64,000 nucleotides of DNA, taken from contig NC_083599.1 in assembly GCF_020882245.1 (NCBI RefSeq), positions 11,586,931 through 11,650,930 of the forward strand, read 5' to 3'. Below, one piece after another: positions 1-11,400 of this stretch. The translations under genes and the position numbers were made by a program. Source of the stretch: Rhopalosiphum padi. Taxonomy: Eukaryota > Arthropoda > Insecta > Hemiptera > Aphididae. The notes beneath the pieces were generated by a model. It was not told the DNA's origin and did no database searches. It saw nothing but the letters and a program-made list of their open reading frames with translations. Position 1 is the stretch's first letter. Every line of letters starts with the position of its first letter.

Positions 1-796
1 TTAAAATACACTATGACAACTTAATGAAATTAAGTGCATCGCACATTTTTCAATAAAAATAGAAGATGTTTTACCCACAGTAGAAATATATTAAACAATA
101 ATAGTATAATCAATAATATATAATATAATATAATATATATATATATAAAAAGTAATTATAATATTGTACATACCAAAGGTAATGGTATACATAAAAATAA
201 TACAAATAATAACTAATAAGTAAACGAGAATACATATTGTTATTGAAAATAAATAATACTAATAAGTAATAAATAAATAATTAAGTGAGTGAGTGATACA
301 TGGATATAAAATTACTGCACAATGTATGTAAGTAATGCACAAGGCGATGATGAAAATATTATTACTACATGTACACAATAATATTATAGCAGTTAAAGTA
401 ATAATATAAACAGGTACACGCACAATAATAACCAGATGAGAGTAGCCATAATACACAACAATCAACTTAGGAGTTGTGTCTTGTACCTAATACAATAAAT
501 TATATAATAATAAAAAAATAAGTAAAAAAACAAATACATTTATGGATAATAGGCAATAGCTACCACCACCAGTGAAAAACGGAGGATAAATGCGTTGAAT
601 CACAGTGGTAGTGGCTAGCAATTAAAAAAAAAATATATATATATTTATTTACAATATTGAAATAGCAGTTAATTACACATAATATTATGTATGGTAAATA
701 ATATTGTATAATTATTTATATTAAATAATCACTATATTATCATCATTTACAATTTAAAAAAAAGTTATGATATATGCGACCTACGCGTGCGCGTGG
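1..796. other. AT-rich sequence downstream of the p180-like gene
   Basis: No supported gene. It is dominated by TA, TAA and TATATA runs (for example 112-147). The only open frame is short and of AT-repeat composition. Confidence 0.6.
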
Positions 797-802
797 TTTA
801 TT
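797..802 (-). terminator. Polyadenylation signal AATAAA, p180-like gene
   Basis: AATAAA on the minus strand about 140 nt after the stop codon. It is the first canonical hexamer downstream and is followed by an A-rich run read on that strand. Other AT-rich hexamers exist further along, so the site is a candidate only. Confidence 0.4.
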
Positions 803-941
803 GTCTTTTTTTTTACAATTATTATATTATTATTAATGTCCCAGTCAAAGTTCAGTTGCGGGTAATACATTCAAAACAAATTATGTATAAAAATTAATAA
901 TATTTAATCGCTATCGCTGCTGCTGTTAGAATATTATACAA

Positions 942-1157
942 TCATTTCACCGTCGCTGTCACAACTTCACTTTCATCTTCAGAGTTTTCTTCTTCATTTT
1001 CACTGTTGTTTTGACTCTTTTGTCTACTCCTTTGTAGATTACGGGTATTCAATTGACTTAATGCTTCATCCAACTGTTTCTGAAGATCTTCTGCGTGAGC
1101 CGACCACTTCGACTCTTCACGTTCTACATGTCCATGCAACCGGCTCAGCATTTGTTC
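942..1157 (-). CDS. p180-like gene, exon 4 (C terminus)
   Basis: 71 codons plus stop (residues 892-962), acceptor TATAG|GAACAA. It continues the conserved tail (EQML, VEREESKW) and ends in a Ser/Glu/Asp-rich acidic stretch before TVK-stop. Confidence 0.85.
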   Translation of the reverse strand, partial: EQMLSRLHGHVEREESKWSAHAEDLQKQLDEALSQLNTRNLQRSRQKSQNNSENEEENSEDESEVVTATVK

Positions 1158-4100
1158 CTATACAAATTTCAAAAATGTTATCATGAGAATAAATATTGAA
1201 GTAAAATGATGAGATATTTTTAATAATTAAAACAAATTATGTATTGTATTATGGATTAATATGTACTTATAATGTGATAATCCCTACCATAGCACCGCTA
1301 TTACAACATGTAACTTATAAGATCTAATATTTCTAATGTACTCTGTAGTAGTATGTATACAATGAAAACATACCGTATCAGTAATGATCTGCTTGTAATG
1401 ATATACAGTGGCGCTTAGTATTTTGTTTTGCTTCTTTAATGTGTCAATTTTGTCGGAGTTAACATCATTGGTTGTCTGTGGACACTAATAAAACATGAAA
1501 ATCCGAATTATTTAACTTGAAGTATTACAAATTCATATTATATTATATTTAAACCTAGTACAGTACAGTACACTAAAATAATTTATATTCATATTCAAAT
1601 ACCCATATTGGGTACTTACCGCTGCTATGGCGTTACGCTGTTGCTCCTCTTCAGATAGTTGACGCTGGAGCCTCTCAACTTCAGTTCTATGTTGCTCACG
1701 TAACTCCTCAATCACTGCCGCATCATGCTCGGTGAGACGACGTGCTCTTTCCGCCGCAGCCTCGTGTTCGTCCCGCAACACCTTGATCGCGGTCTCGTGT
1801 TCAGCTCGCAGACTCTTTGTTGTGGTCTCCAGCTTCAAACGTAGATCTTCATTTTGCTTACGTAAATCCTCATTTTTCTTACATAGATCTTGAACTGCTG
1901 CCTCGTGCTCAGTATGTAGATGTTCCTTTTCCTCAATAAGCCCTTGGATTGCGATCTTGTGTTCTTTGGCCATATTCTCATTTTTTACCCGCATACTACG
2001 GATTTCATTTTGGTGCTCCGTACGCATATGATCTTTAAGCTCACGCATACTTTGCATAGTAGTTTCTTGACGTTTGCGTAGTCCATCATTTTCATTGCGC
2101 AATTTTAGAACCAAGGTCTCATGTTCAGTTTGTAAAGCTCCGATCATCGCCTCGTGATCCGCTCGTAGACTTTGCATTGCGGATCGCTGGACAGTTTCAT
2201 TTTCCGCACGTACACCTTCGATCACAGTTTCATGTTCAGTCCATAGATTCTTCATAGAAGTCTCGTGTTTTATTCGCATATTATCAATTTCCTCACGTAG
2301 TCCTCGAATTACAATCTCGTGATCCTTTTGAAGTTTCTCATTTTCCTCACGTAGAATCCGAGTCGTCGCTTCGTGCTCCTTACAAAGTTTTTCGTTTTCT
2401 TCACGGAGATCCCGGATCGCGATGGCCTCGTTTTCTGAGTGTTTCAGATCTTCGTTAACCACGTCAGCATCTCGTATCGCTGTCACGTCTTCATTGTGCG
2501 TCACTTCAACAACAGCCTTATGAGCCACTTGCGAATTCTGAGACGAGGTCTGTCGCAGGTTCTCGAGTTCCGTGCGCAATGTATTCATCATCGCGTCGTG
2601 CTTAGCCTGCAATGCTGCTAGCTGAACGTCACGTTCTGTTTCTAATACTTTCACTGCCGCATCGTGCTCCATTCGTAGTTTTTTCGTTATCGCTGTCTCA
2701 CGTTCAGCGGTACGCAAACGCTCGGTCACTGAACTATTTTTAGATCGTAAATTTTCGTTTTCCAAACGTAAACGTTTAGTCGTTTTTTCGTGTTCTGCTC
2801 GCAATATCTTTGATTCTTTTTCATACTCAGCCCGTAACGTTTTAACCGAAGCATCATACTCCGCACGGGACCGTTTATCCGTCATGTCAACCTCGGCCTT
2901 GTTATCGTGATCTCGGCGACTCTGTTGACATGGTGGTTGTTTATCGGTAGCAACCGTTTTTACTGATGCAGTGGCAATGTCGTTGACGGAGGGTGCAGTG
3001 ATTTGCTGCTGCGATGGCTTTTCACGTTTCCGTTGTTGCGGTTGCTGTTGCGGCAGTTGCTTGTCACGCCGCTGTTGTTGTTTCTCTTTTTGAGGTTGTT
3101 TATCTTGTTGATGTTGCTTATCTTGTTGATTTTCCTTCTCCTGATTTTGTTGTTTCTCTTGCCGCTGTTGCTTTTCTTGTCGCTGAGCTTCTTCCTGTTG
3201 TTGTTTCTCATGCTGAAGCCGTCGGCGTTCAAGTTTAGTTGTAACGGATATGACTGCGTTATCATCACGCCGTTGATTCTGTTTTTTCCGATTTGATTCA
3301 GTGTTACTATTGTTAACAACAGCGACAGAATTGGCACCACTACTACCACCAGTCTATAATAAACAAAAAAATTTTTTACTGTAATAAATATTTTAAGATG
3401 TTAATGTGTTAATATTTATATAAATATAGTTTAGATAAAATGATAACATTTGTACTGCTACGTCGAGAGCAGTAAAATTGCATTCGTAGTCACATTCATT
3501 CCAAACTAATACTTCTTAAATATCATATAAAAAATTAATTTAATAAAATGAGGAAAACAAATTATAACTGAAATGAGAATGATCTATACAGAATGGAATA
3601 GTTTAATAGTATTATATCATATTTAAAAGCAATGACAGAAGAAATTATTTTAAACAAACTAAAAAAGTATGTTTTTTCAAACTATCAATTCACAAATTTG
3701 ATTTGGATTAATAATTTGTATGAGTATGATATTATATTGTAATACTAACAATTGTGTGTAAATAGATATGCAATACAACAAATCTAAAACATACTAGATA
3801 CATACCATAAAATAATTTAATTAAAATTTTAAACAATCCAAGAGAAAACCATTTTTTCAATGAATATTGTGCTAAAATTTAAATTCCATTACACTTATAT
3901 TATAATTATATATTTTAAAATTCATAATTAAGAAACAACTTGATTGTATCAAAATAAATCAACTTATTTATACATATAAAAAAAAAGTCAATTAATATTA
4001 TTTAAACACACTAGTTAAAATACATCACACGAATTCTTTATGTTTCTTAATAATTGATTAAAAGCTATTAAAAAAGAAACTTGAATTTCATGATATTATT

Positions 4101-6675
4101 TTTACGAGATCTACTATACGATTTTATCGAATAATTGTAATTGTATTTTGAAATTTCAAGTCTATACCGCATATAATATTTATTTTTGGGTGAACTTATT
4201 AAAGTGCGTCTACAAAAATTTAATTTTTACAATCAAAATGAAAAGAAAATGTTCACCAGCTATTAAAATTATAACGAAATCAATTCAAACAGTATTTTTT
4301 TTATACAAAATAAAAATATAAATTAATCAAGTTTCTATTCAATAGGAAAATGATTAAATGAGTTATTTTAATGTATTATTAATATCCATATCACTGTATA
4401 ATAAATTGCATTCTCACAAAAACATAGAAAATAAAAATAATAAAACTATACAATTGAATCAATTAAATAAATATTAACAAAATAAACTGTTCGATACAAA
4501 AATGTAAAAATTATATTTGGCCGAAAATCAAATCAAATTATACCACCAGTTTACACAGCAACCTCGAGAATTTTGATGCACTAGATTATTTTACAACGTT
4601 TTTGTAAATATACCTACCTGCAGTTTAATAAGCACATTGCCAAAAAAAAAATATATATATATAATGTCTATGTCTATCAAATATCAATAATATTCTTGAA
4701 TTCTTCAAATAAATAATTCAAATCTATTTTAATATAAATTCTTCAAATAAAAAAACTCGTAGGTATTATCAAAAATGATTGAGTGAAACTGAAATTACTA
4801 AATAAAGTTGTATCCTCACATGCATATTATACAAAAAATGTTGGGAATCGGGAATGTATCAATTAATTTAATATTAACCTAATTGGGAGGTATAATGTAT
4901 AAAATATTTAGCCGATATTAAAATACAATTACTAACAGTCTATACAGAAACTTATAAGAATTCGAATGTACCCACAAAAATATTTTACCTTATTATTGTA
5001 TACTTATCTATAAAACATTTCCAACAAATAAAAAGTGTATTTCAAATTTACAAACTAATATTCTAGTATTTACCAAAATCAATGAATTCCTTTGATTATT
5101 AGAATAAATATTTCAAATCAATTGTTTTTAATACTCAATTAAAAAAAAACACGTAGGTATTATCAAAAAAAAATTGCACGACGGGAACTTTACATAAAAA
5201 CTGTTTAAAAAGAATCATACAGGTATTGTAATACCCCTATCACCCGCACGACATGCTGAGAGTAAAATGAAAACGTCATAACAGAAACAACTAAAAAAAA
5301 CATTATGTAAGTAAAATAAGTATCTGAATTCGTACAGAAAAATAAACACCGCGCAATCAGCTATTGAGTCGAAATAACACATAGGTTAAGAATGTACACC
5401 GTGATATTATAATTTGGTTAAAAATCAAATCAAATCAAAATGTATTCATTTCTTATTACCAACGAATCCTTTAGTAGCTACCTATTAATTCACATCCGTT
5501 TACGCGATATCGTATACAAAATAAGTACCGGTCTTAAACCGCACATTATGATAATGTCTTAGAATTTTTCTGTACTTGGACAAACACACACACACATTAG
5601 GTACTCATTACCATATCATTATACGACATTGATTGTAGGAGGTGGACTACTGGCACGTTATCGGTGACCCGACTGTGCCACATGTAGCGACTCACACAAT
5701 CGTAATAACTGATGACACGAACTACTGGAATATTGTATTTAAATGAATACGGTCCCCCCAAGTCTACACGATAATGTTCTAACGTATGGTCCGCACAATC
5801 TTATGATAAAATTAAATTAATGTCAACGGGAATAAAATATACGTTACCATTGTGATCCATTCGCCCTGATCCGGATCGTCGTCGTCGTACGCGGTTGCCG
5901 AGTCGTCGGCGACCAGGTGATCCTCGTCGGCGTGCAGGCTGTGCGAAGACCAGGACGACGAGCGGCGACGGTGGTTGTCGTTTTCAGTGGCGGCCGGCGT
6001 CAGGTTGTAGTCGCCGCTGTGCGTCGAACTTTCGCCGCCGCTGCGGGACTGCTCCTGTTGCTGCCGTTGGCGCCGGGCCCGGCGGTTCCGCTCGTTGGAA
6101 CGGTCTGCAACGGCGGCCGCGCGACCGTTGCCAGCGACCACCGCCGCAGTTTCTGCCGCCTTGTTTGCGCCACGGTGGCCGGCGGACGTCGCCGTCGTCG
6201 CGTTGTCGGCGGCACACACGTCAACGTCCGCGGCACCCTTTTTCTTCTTCTTGTCGCCGTTCTTACCGTTGGCGGTGTTACCAGACGGGCCCGTAGCACC
6301 CGCGACCGCAGTGGTATTGGCGCCGGCGGACGCCTGTGGACGGACAGCGCCATTTTTGCCGCTGTTGTTCTTCTTCTTTGGCTGGACCGCGGCCGACGTT
6401 GACTTCTTCTGCTTCGACGCCGGCGTGAAACCGTCGCCATCGTTTCCGCGCTGGTGACGCGTCGACCTCCGCCGCCGTTCGGCAGACGACGCCGACGCTG
6501 CCCAGCGCATCATGAAGAAAAATGCGCAGCTGAACGCCACCGTGACGAGCAGTGCCAACGCCACTGCCCGCACGCCCGCTGCTTCAGTGGCGGCAGCCGC
6601 AGTCTCGACCAAAGTGTTCTTTATCATCGTTTCTCCGACGTAGTTTTCGGTTACTATATTATGTATAGACAACAT
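942..6675 (-). CDS. p180/RRBP1-kinectin-like ER coiled-coil membrane protein (4 exons)
   Basis: The spliced CDS joins 6675-5848, 3353-1620, 1484-1374 and 1157-942, all in phase 0, giving about 962 aa. A hydrophobic segment at residues 37-56 is followed by a basic, Lys-rich, low-complexity region, a Gln/Glu/Lys-rich stretch (about 316-395) and a coiled coil of more than 400 residues. The last two exons encode a conserved tail spanning YKQII, DTEQML and VEREESKW. It resembles the tail of vertebrate p180/RRBP1 (YRSIL, ETEGML, VEEEEQVW, recalled from family knowledge). By family, p180 and kinectin sit in the ER membrane by an N-terminal anchor and link it to ribosomes or microtubules. The start could be M1 (6675) or M17 (6627); M17 places the membrane segment nearer the N terminus. 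Metadherin (MTDH) is a less likely alternative because it lacks a long coiled coil. The gene is head to head with the receptor kinase gene. Confidence 0.82.
1374..1484 (-). CDS. p180-like gene, exon 3
   Basis: 37 codons (residues 855-891), acceptor TTATTAG|TGTCC, donor ACG|GTATGT. It encodes the KIDTLKKQNKIL and YKQIITDT segment, the best family signature in the gene. A second AG 9 nt further in (CCACAG|ACAACC) would remove three residues in frame. Confidence 0.85.
1620..3353 (-). CDS. p180-like gene, exon 2 (long coiled coil)
   Basis: Residues 277-854, one open frame of 578 codons between acceptor TTATAG|ACTGG and donor GCG|GTAAGT. The first third is Gln/Lys/Glu-rich. From residue 433 on it is a coiled coil of near 14-residue units with the pattern L-R-x-E-H-E/D-x5-L-R-x-E. 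The frame stays open upstream of the first internal ATG (2885), so that ATG is not the protein start. Confidence 0.9.
3354..5847 (-). other. Intron 1 of the p180-like gene
   Basis: A 2.5 kb AT-rich intron between donor GTAACG (5847) and acceptor TTATAG (3354). I see no open frame or recognisable repeat, only A-runs and scattered TAGGTA words. Confidence 0.75.
5848..6675 (-). CDS. p180-like gene, exon 1 (membrane anchor, basic linker)
   Basis: Residues 1-276. It holds the 20-residue membrane segment, Lys/Asn/Gly runs (KKKNN, KKKKKG), Ala/Thr/Gly-rich filler and an acidic end with D-D-D-D followed by GEWITM. The donor reads ATG|GTAACG. The exon is very GC-rich compared with the rest of the gene, which opens several spurious frames on both strands. 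Confidence 0.82.
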
Positions 6676-8066
6676 GTATATACCGAATTGGTAGGGTGCA
6701 AAAAAAAAAAAAAAACAAAAACAAAAAAGTTATAATAATATGTTATTATTACGTTGGTGTGTACAATTTCGTTATAATATTATAGTATGGTGGCGGGTCA
6801 TCGCCGACACCCGAAACGCACGGCACGAGTGGTAAAAGCAATAGTGCCGGCCGCCACGATCATGATGACGACGACGAAGACGTATGTGGTTAACAGTCGG
6901 TCTTCAGTAAGTAAAAATATAGAATATATCAAATAATAATACAATTATATCGTGTGCTCACCGGTGATGGCCGTAGCCCCGACGACGTAAACCTAATGAT
7001 TTACACACCGTCTGTTACGGTGTCTGCCGCGGTGATATCAACGTACGGGTAGACAGGTGTGTGAATGCTGCTGCCGCCGCCCCAAAATTAACAGCGATCA
7101 ACTCTTGGCGTGTGTTCTTCGGTAAAAGGTGTTGCGTTGTACTGGCCGTGGAAATGCGGAACGACAACGATCAGCAACGCGTCGCGACACTACCGCTCGG
7201 TTGAAACATACGACGATGCATCATTGTCATCATAATATTATTATGAGCTGTTAGCGCGTACCGAACACGACGACGACGACGACTTCCAGAGTGCGTATGG
7301 TATGCCCGACGTGCGTTATACCGGTAGTGGCGGCCGGTCGCTGGATGTACGCCACTGTATTCGAACCGTCGTCACCGTCGGTGCGTTGCCGCGATGGTGA
7401 CGTGGACACTGCCGGTACTCGGTAGTGGTGGTCGCGGTCGACGGAATCGTGGTGGTGTCGGCGGCGGCAGCGCTGAAGTCGTCGCAGGCCTATCTGATAG
7501 CTCGTGAGATAGTGGCGGACGTCCGTACACCCGCGCGCTTGCGCCTGCGTGGCTGCGCCGACCGAAACATGGTCACGGACGGACACTGGTTAGCAGCCGC
7601 GGTTACAGAGCGGTGAGCGACGGAACGACAACTCCGATCGTCTACTACGTCCACTGCGGAGCCGCTTCCACCGCCGCCGCCGCCGCATTCCTCGACGGCG
7701 CCCGCCACAACCCGCCCCGCCGTAGTCATAGTAGTGTGTGCCCGCCGACGCATTGTGACCAAGGAACAAATAATAGCTTGTGTCGCTTGTGACGATATTA
7801 ACCTTTCGTGCGCGCGAGTATTGCGACGGCGGCATAATAATAATTACAATTATAGAGTACATACACGACGATGATCACTTTCACACGCGCATGTACAGTG
7901 TTCAGTACAGTCAGTACACTCCTCGACGATAAACGTTGAATACTTTACTTCTGTATACGGTCTGTGACAAAAACAACGACTACCCAAACGAGCAGACAGT
8001 GTTGGTGGATGATTTGGACCAGTCCTCTTCTTACAAAAAGGGCGGATTCGTTCGTCGTGGTGTTTT
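6676..8066. promoter_or_regulatory. GC- and CpG-rich divergent 5' region between the p180-like and receptor kinase genes
   Basis: This 1.4 kb separates two genes transcribed away from each other and is far richer in CpG than the surrounding DNA (many CGACG and CGCG words). It probably contains both start sites and the first non-coding exon of the kinase gene. Short open frames on both strands here are random products of GC content. No specific factor site can be called. Confidence 0.55.
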
Positions 8067-8128
8067 GTAAGTGTGTTATAATATCGTGTTTTTTTTTTTA
8101 TGAATTAAAATAATATATCAATTTACAG
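8067..8128 (+). other. sax: Probable 5' UTR intron of the receptor kinase gene
   Basis: A GTAAGTG donor at 8067 and an ATTTACAG acceptor ending at 8128 would define a 62-nt intron typed T/A-rich inside, joining a leader exon to the exon with the start codon. Confidence 0.45.
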
Positions 8129-8130
8129 AA

Positions 8131-8237
8131 ATGGCTTTCGCATTCAGTTCGCTGTTCCGTGGCCGCCTGCTTATACGGCACCGATAATTGTGATGACGCT
8201 GATGACTACACTACTCCTCTGTTACTTCAGCTGCTGA
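8131..8237 (+). promoter_or_regulatory. Upstream open reading frames in the receptor kinase leader
   Basis: Two short uORFs precede the main start codon. One begins at 8131 (18 codons, stop at 8185-8187) and one at 8193 (14 codons, stop at 8235-8237). A third frame stays open without an ATG across 8159-8467 but does not splice in phase with exon 3. The uORFs could reduce translation of the receptor; this is inference. Confidence 0.45.
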
Positions 8238-8360
8238 ATGTTGCTAACGCATATATCGAAGGCCGCGATGACTACTATGACCAGTATGACAATACAACTC
8301 GGGCCTCTTCTACTGCAGTAAGGGCTGTTAACCAAAACGCCGCAAGAGATCAATACAACA

Positions 8361-8463
8361 ATGAGTGTTCTAGTGAAATTTTTCCACACAAAAATGACGG
8401 CAACAACTGTTACATTAGTGCTGATGCTGCTAGTCACCACTGCAGCAGCAACTGTTATACCAA
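8361..8463 (+). CDS. sax: sax-like gene, coding exon 1 (signal peptide)
   Basis: 34 codons plus one base, donor CCAA|GTAATA. The frame from 8361 gives a basic start, the hydrophobic core VTLVLMLLV and small residues TTAAAT, a clear signal peptide. A second in-frame Met at residue 12 would make a more compact one. It joins exon 2 in phase, which decides the frame against the longer overlapping frame. Confidence 0.82.
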
Positions 8464-11400
8464 GTAATATATTTATATTTTTTAATCTGTGTACTGATTA
8501 ACACTTAGTTTATACTTTTTTTGTTGTTTTGAGTTGTGGTTACTATTTATTTGACACTCACTAGTGTTGTAACTGAGATGATTTTAATCATTAAATTGTT
8601 TAGTACATCTCTGAGTTCTTTAACTAACTTAAAGCCATTAAAATAATATAATATTAAATATTTAAATATGATATACCTACCTACACACCTATTTGTATTT
8701 TTATATTTCTTGATAAATATTGCCGACTTAAAACAAAGTTCATAAACATAATGTGATAATAAAATATTAGTTTATTTTATTCAGGCATTAGTCATAACAT
8801 TAAAAAGAAAATAAAGACTAAATTATTTACATTTTGAATTGTGTGATTTGTGTTGGATGTGAAAAGAGGAGTCTTAAATATTAATCTTATCATAATATCA
8901 TAGAGACTTAATTTGATACAACTTAATCATTTATAGGTACCTATTTAATTATGTCTATAATTTAATTTTTGTTTATCTGAAAAATTAGTTATTTTATTAA
9001 GTAAACTTTTATCAGTAGTTTACCTTAAACATTATGTTAATTTACTGGAAAAACATAAATAATTATAATTCTATACAATTGCAACTGTGATTTGTATATA
9101 ATACTACTTGAATTAACATCTATTATATAATACCTACTCTAATTGATATTACCTTTACTATAGTTTACAGTAATCTTTTACAAGTACTTTTTATAAATGA
9201 ATGAAATAGTTTGTAATTGTTAAGTAGGTATAATTAAGATTATTATAACTATAAAGATGTTTTCATCTCATTTTACTTATATAAGGAACCTACATGTGTA
9301 ATATTCGTCTTACAAACAAATAACACGGACAATTTTCTTTCAATAAAACTATTTTTGTGTTGATAACTCATGTGTTAAAGCAAATTGCAAATTGAATAGT
9401 AACCCATCATCACACTTAAAGGTAAGTATATTATCTATTATCTCTTGTCAGCTTTTTACATTATTTTAATTTATAAGCAAGTTATGAGCATTTTTATATT
9501 TTAGGATCTAACATACTTATACGCTTAAAAATCAAAATATTGTAAAAAATCATTGAGGGATAGTTGATAATGTTCTTATCTTAAGTTTGATAATCAGTCA
9601 ATTCACTCTAATAAAGTTATCAACAATCAGTTTTATTGAAAGCAAATTTGATATGTTGTATGTTTGTAAATCTAAAACACATATGGGTGTAATAGCCTCT
9701 TAATAAAAGTTATAGTTTTTATATTTTTCAACGCTTTTATTTTAGAAATTCGTTACTTATTTACACTTACTCAAGGTATTGGTATTTATTTCTAAAAATA
9801 TTATCTTAAATAATCAGTAGCAACCCAAGTATTTGTGAATTACAAACAGTTGTATTCCATCATATAAATATATCAATTGTTTGTGCCTAAATTATATATT
9901 TCTTACAATAAACAATAAATTACAGTTGTGTTGTGTATATTATATAATATTCAATTCGATCTCACACATATTGAGTAATAATTACTATAAAATGATAAAA
10001 AAAATTTCTCATTTTTGATAAAGATTTTCATAATTTATATAGTATCTAGTAAAAACTGTTTAACTTTATTTTGAGATAAATTTAAGATTTGGTCAACATT
10101 TTTGAATAATTACTAGACAATAATATATAAAGTATTTATTTGTTAAACTTCAGTTTCTTAAAAGTTATGAATAAATAGTAAAAATCATAAAAAAATGTTT
10201 TATTATAAAATTAATAGTTAGTACTCTACTTGATTCCAAAATTAAAATGATTCTCATATTTATTACTTAATGATTATACAATAAAAAACTGATGATTAAG
10301 GTAATTTCCTAATCTTATTTTTGTCAAATATTTTAATATTTAAAATAAAATTATTTTTCAATAATATTATTTCAGAAATATTTTGATATCAAGTTTTAAT
10401 ACAGAGTAAGTCTAATTTGTATGTACAAAATATAAATAGCTCTAGTCTATAATATTTCTTATACAATTCTTTTGTAAGTGAATATCAGTTTAGAATACAT
10501 TTTCAGATTGTATAATTTATATCAAATAATATAATAAAAAAAAGTTCAAATAAAAATAATAATAATTACATAATATAAACAATTTTTAGTCGTGTTGAGA
10601 ATTGATTGTAGTAAGACTTATATTCAAAATTGTATACAAATTGCCACATACGAAATTATTTTAAAACTTTCAAAAAAGTTTTGTCACTGGTATACATTAA
10701 TGAATGGCTAATGACTGTTTGCATTTATTAGCTATTGATAACGATTTTTGTATATGTCTTGGTTATGTTTATCTAACTTTTTGTCTCGTTAGATGTACCG
10801 GTGGCCACCGCGGAAAAAGAGCCGACTGGACAGCAGAAAAAACCTGGAGGAAATGGCATATCGTCTTTAGATCTGTACCACTCAATGGAGATGGGTGAAC
10901 AGGAAAGGCTTGAAAGCCTCGGTGGCAACGACGACGAGGATGATAGCGAAAAGGATAGCGATGGCTCGTTGCTGTCAATGGTAGGCGGTGGTGATGACAG
11001 TGACATCGATCAAGAGCATCTTACTGAATTGCTGACTTGCATGTCATGTTCGGGCGTGTTGCCTACATGGCAAGACGAGCAAAATGTTGATGAACAGTCG
11101 TACTGTTTGTCCGATCGTGGCCAGCCACTGACACAAGACAGCAGTAACGGGGTGGAAGAATTAAACGTGTGTTCCGGTGCTGTGCGTGTGAGTATTTAAT
11201 TTATCATATTAATAATATGATATGTACAGTCCTTCAACATACCCCCCCCCCTAGTCCAATTCAAAGTTTATTACATAAATAGTGTATCACCTATACATTA
11301 ATTATATCATTGATATACATGGTACTTTAGGTGAACCGCTTGTATAATCTCCGCTCCAAGTAATTCTTAAATCATTTAAAACTTTAAAAATACCTATTTA

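Noticed and set aside
5895..6457. Several overlapping open frames on both strands
   Set aside because: They are shadows of the GC-rich first exon of the p180-like gene; only the frame with the membrane segment and in-phase donor fits.
7251..7862. Arg- and Val-rich open frames around the divergent promoter
   Set aside because: Composition of a CpG-rich region; no domain, no splice partner.
8159..8467. Open frame rich in Asp, Tyr and Asn
   Set aside because: It begins without an ATG and does not splice in phase with the next exon; the overlapping frame from 8361 gives a signal peptide and correct phase.
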